DNA of 5,870 nt from Actinomycetes bacterium (lineage in GTDB: Bacteria; Actinomycetota; Thermoleophilia; BMS3ABIN01). This document shows positions 4,538 through 5,870 of the stretch, piece by piece. The stretch covers positions 1-5,870 of the forward strand of contig JAJYLK010000082.1 of assembly GCA_021787775.1 (NCBI GenBank), read 5' to 3'. The notes beneath the pieces were generated by a model. The model was not told where the DNA came from and did no database searches. It saw nothing but the letters and a program-made list of their open reading frames with translations. The position numbers were made by a program, and so were the translations under genes. Every line of letters begins with the position of its first letter. Position 1 is the stretch's first letter.

Positions 4538-5239
4538 ATGTTCTTTTTCCCCTATTTCAATCCGGCGTTCATGGCGAGCATGATCATTCTCGTCCCCGGG
4601 ATCATCCTTGCCGCCTACGCCCAGCACAAAGTTAAACGCACCTACGCCGAATATTCGCAGCAGCCGGCCGCCAGCGGTCTGACGGGGGCGCAAGCCAGCC
4701 GCCAGTTGCTCAACCAGGCCGGTCTCACCGATGTCACCATCGAGGAGATACCCGGGAATCTCACCGATCATTATGACCCGCGCGAACGGGTGCTCAGGCT
4801 TAGCCAGAGCGTGGCACGCGGCCACTCGCTGGCGGCGCTGGGCGTGGCCGCGCACGAAACCGGCCATGCGCTGCAGGACGCAAACGGCTATGTGCCGCTC
4901 AAGGTCCGCTCGTCACTGGTGCCGGCAGCCCAGTTCGGCTCCAATTTCGGCTGGATGATCTTCATCATGGGCCTCTTCATCAGCAGCTTCCGGCCGCTGA
5001 TGACGATCGGCATCGTCATCTTTACCGCCGCGGTCGTTTTCCAGATCGTCACCCTGCCGGTGGAGCTGGATGCGTCCAGCCGGGCGCTGCGGCTGCTGCA
5101 GTCAAACGGCATCGTCGTCTCCGGCGAAGCCGAAGGCGCCCGCAAGGTCCTCAGAGCGGCGGCGCTCACTTATGTGGCCGCGGCGCTGATGTCGATCCTG
5201 ATGCTGGTGCGCATGCTCCTCCTCAGCCGCAGAAGCTGA
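4538..5239 (+). CDS. Membrane zinc metallopeptidase, YugP family (Zn_peptidase_2)
   Basis: A 233-residue membrane protease-like protein, the normal length for the family. An N-terminal hydrophobic segment (about 10-28) is followed by a soluble region with the zinc motif HETGH at 106-110 (GVAAHETGHALQD), in which H106 and H110 bind zinc and E107 is catalytic. Two hydrophobic segments follow (about 137-151 and 153-173), then PVELDASSRAL (174-184), where E176 is the likely third zinc ligand, and a last membrane segment (about 208-228). The preceding TDHYDPRERVLRLS (76-89) is also characteristic. The physiological substrate of the family is not established; a role in membrane-protein or envelope quality control is inference. 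GGAGGA at 4525-4530 lies 7 nt before the ATG, which fixes the start. It appears monocistronic: its own promoter is upstream and a strong terminator follows. Confidence 0.93.
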   Translation: MFFFPYFNPAFMASMIILVPGIILAAYAQHKVKRTYAEYSQQPAASGLTGAQASRQLLNQAGLTDVTIEEIPGNLTDHYDPRERVLRLSQSVARGHSLAALGVAAHETGHALQDANGYVPLKVRSSLVPAAQFGSNFGWMIFIMGLFISSFRPLMTIGIVIFTAAVVFQIVTLPVELDASSRALRLLQSNGIVVSGEAEGARKVLRAAALTYVAAALMSILMLVRMLLLSRRS

Positions 5240-5324
5240 CCCGGCGGCGTGCGAGCACGTCCCGCTTCCGGCCGGACGGCTGGCGGTTCGACCCGGCAGG
5301 CGTTACTAAACAGATACGATATCG

Positions 5325-5349
5325 AGGCGGTCTTCGGACCGCCTTTTTT
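5325..5349 (+). terminator. Intrinsic terminator with cUUCGg tetraloop
   Basis: AGGCGGTC (5325-5332) pairs perfectly with GACCGCCT (5337-5344) around a TTCG loop closed by C-G, an exceptionally stable tetraloop. The run of T residues spans 5344-5349. It ends the metallopeptidase transcript 85 bp after its stop codon. Confidence 0.93.
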
Positions 5350-5368
5350 ATGTCATCGCGGCTGGAGT

Positions 5369-5398
5369 TTGCTACCTGCCGCGAACCCTTAATATAAT
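5369..5398 (+). promoter_or_regulatory. Promoter of the sugar-nucleotide epimerase gene
   Basis: TTGCTA (5369-5374, 4/6 to TTGACA), an 18-bp spacer and a perfect TATAAT (5393-5398) lie directly after the terminator. Transcription would begin near 5405, about 50 nt before the ATG at 5455. Confidence 0.65.
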
Positions 5399-5454
5399 TT
5401 CCCAGTTGGACAGACATCCGGCTGGTGCGGCCCCATCCCTAGAGCGGAGAACTG

Positions 5455-5870
5455 CATGAAGGTCCTGGTCACTGGAATCACCGGCTTTGCCGGCGGCCAT
5501 CTGGCCGCGTATCTGCGCGGCGAGGGCATCGAGGTCTCCGGGCTGGACCTGCGGCCCGCGTCGGAAGAGTTCAACGATGGCTTCGGTGACGCGCCGCCGC
5601 CGGTCCATTGCTGCGATCTGGCCGATTCCGGCCGGGTGGCGGAAGTGCTGGTGCAGGAACGGCCCGAGGCGATCGTGCATCTGGCGGCCCGCGCGCAGGT
5701 GGCCGGCGCCTGGGAAGATGCGGTCGCCATCACCCAGAGCAACGCCGTCTGCACCCAGTCACTGATGCAGGCGATTCGCCAGACCGTGCCGCAGGCAAGG
5801 GTGCTCCTGATCAGCTCCAGCGAGGTCTACGGCAAGGTGCCGCCGGAGCAGATGCCGATCGACGAGCAAA
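5455..5870 (+). CDS. NAD(P)-dependent nucleotide-sugar epimerase/dehydratase (GDP-mannose 4,6-dehydratase / 4-reductase-like), 5' part
   Basis: The first 138 residues of an extended short-chain dehydrogenase/reductase are visible; the gene runs past the window end. The Rossmann motif TGITGFAG has its three glycines at G7, G10 and G13. D31 ends the second strand, where cofactor preference is usually set. D54-L55 and HLAAR (75-79) are the next conserved sites, and SSSEVYGKVPPEQMPIDE (120-137) contains the active-site Ser/Thr strand. The SSSEVYGKVP wording suggests the GDP-mannose 4,6-dehydratase or GDP-4-keto-6-deoxymannose reductase branch, which makes 6-deoxyhexoses such as rhamnose for surface polysaccharides. 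The catalytic YxxxK lies outside, so the exact reaction is undecided. GGAG at 5445-5448 lies 6 nt before the ATG, supporting the start. It has its own promoter and is probably the first gene of a polysaccharide operon. Confidence 0.88.

Noticed and set aside
5267..5276. 10-bp palindrome TCCGGCCGGA after the metallopeptidase gene
   Set aside because: A single GC-rich palindrome with no partner copy and no promoter next to it; compatible with chance.

Overview
The window reads as chromosomal DNA of a GC-rich bacterium (roughly 60% GC by eye, with short AT-rich islands between genes). Shine-Dalgarno sites, sigma-70-type -10 boxes and one textbook intrinsic terminator are all bacterial. A D-Ala-D-Ala ligase, a YugP-type zinc metallopeptidase and a YbhN/LPG-synthase-type membrane protein would suit a Gram-positive-related or deep-branching phylum (Actinomycetota, Chloroflexota or Bacillota-like), but I cannot place it further. 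There are no tRNA or rRNA genes, IS elements, CRISPR arrays or phage genes.

Region 1 (1-1725, minus strand) is a three-gene operon. It runs from a candidate promoter at 1697-1725 into an endonuclease IV/xylose-isomerase-like TIM-barrel protein (1663-926), then a small radical SAM protein resembling the TatD-associated family (864-238), then a response regulator that starts with TTG inside the radical SAM stop codon and leaves the window at base 1. The last two genes look translationally coupled.

Region 2 (1726-2039, plus strand) is the divergent intergenic region and a 69-residue FlgM-like anti-sigma factor with no flagellar neighbours. The intergenic DNA carries two copies of an 11-bp element with a palindromic CCCGCGGG core, and a CCGATAT box like a sigma-28/SigD -10.

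Region 3 (2040-3147, minus strand) is a complete D-alanine--D-alanine ligase, convergent with the FlgM-like gene. It has a perfect TATAAT and a 10-bp direct repeat around its predicted transcription start.

Region 4 (3102-4413, plus strand) is a polytopic membrane protein of the LPG-synthase TM/flippase-like family. Just before its start lies a terminator-like hairpin with a T7 tract, and its N-terminus is an internal duplication of about 60 residues.

Region 5 (4470-5349, plus strand) is a membrane zinc metallopeptidase with an extended -10 promoter, a strong RBS and a downstream cUUCGg-loop terminator. Region 6 (5369-5870) is a promoter followed by the N-terminal part of an NAD(P)-dependent sugar-nucleotide epimerase/dehydratase that runs off the end.

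Several genes share a cell-envelope theme (ligase, membrane transport or lipid protein, membrane protease, nucleotide-sugar enzyme), though they look like separate transcription units. The least conventional part is the TIM barrel + radical SAM + response regulator operon and its divergent orphan anti-sigma factor.
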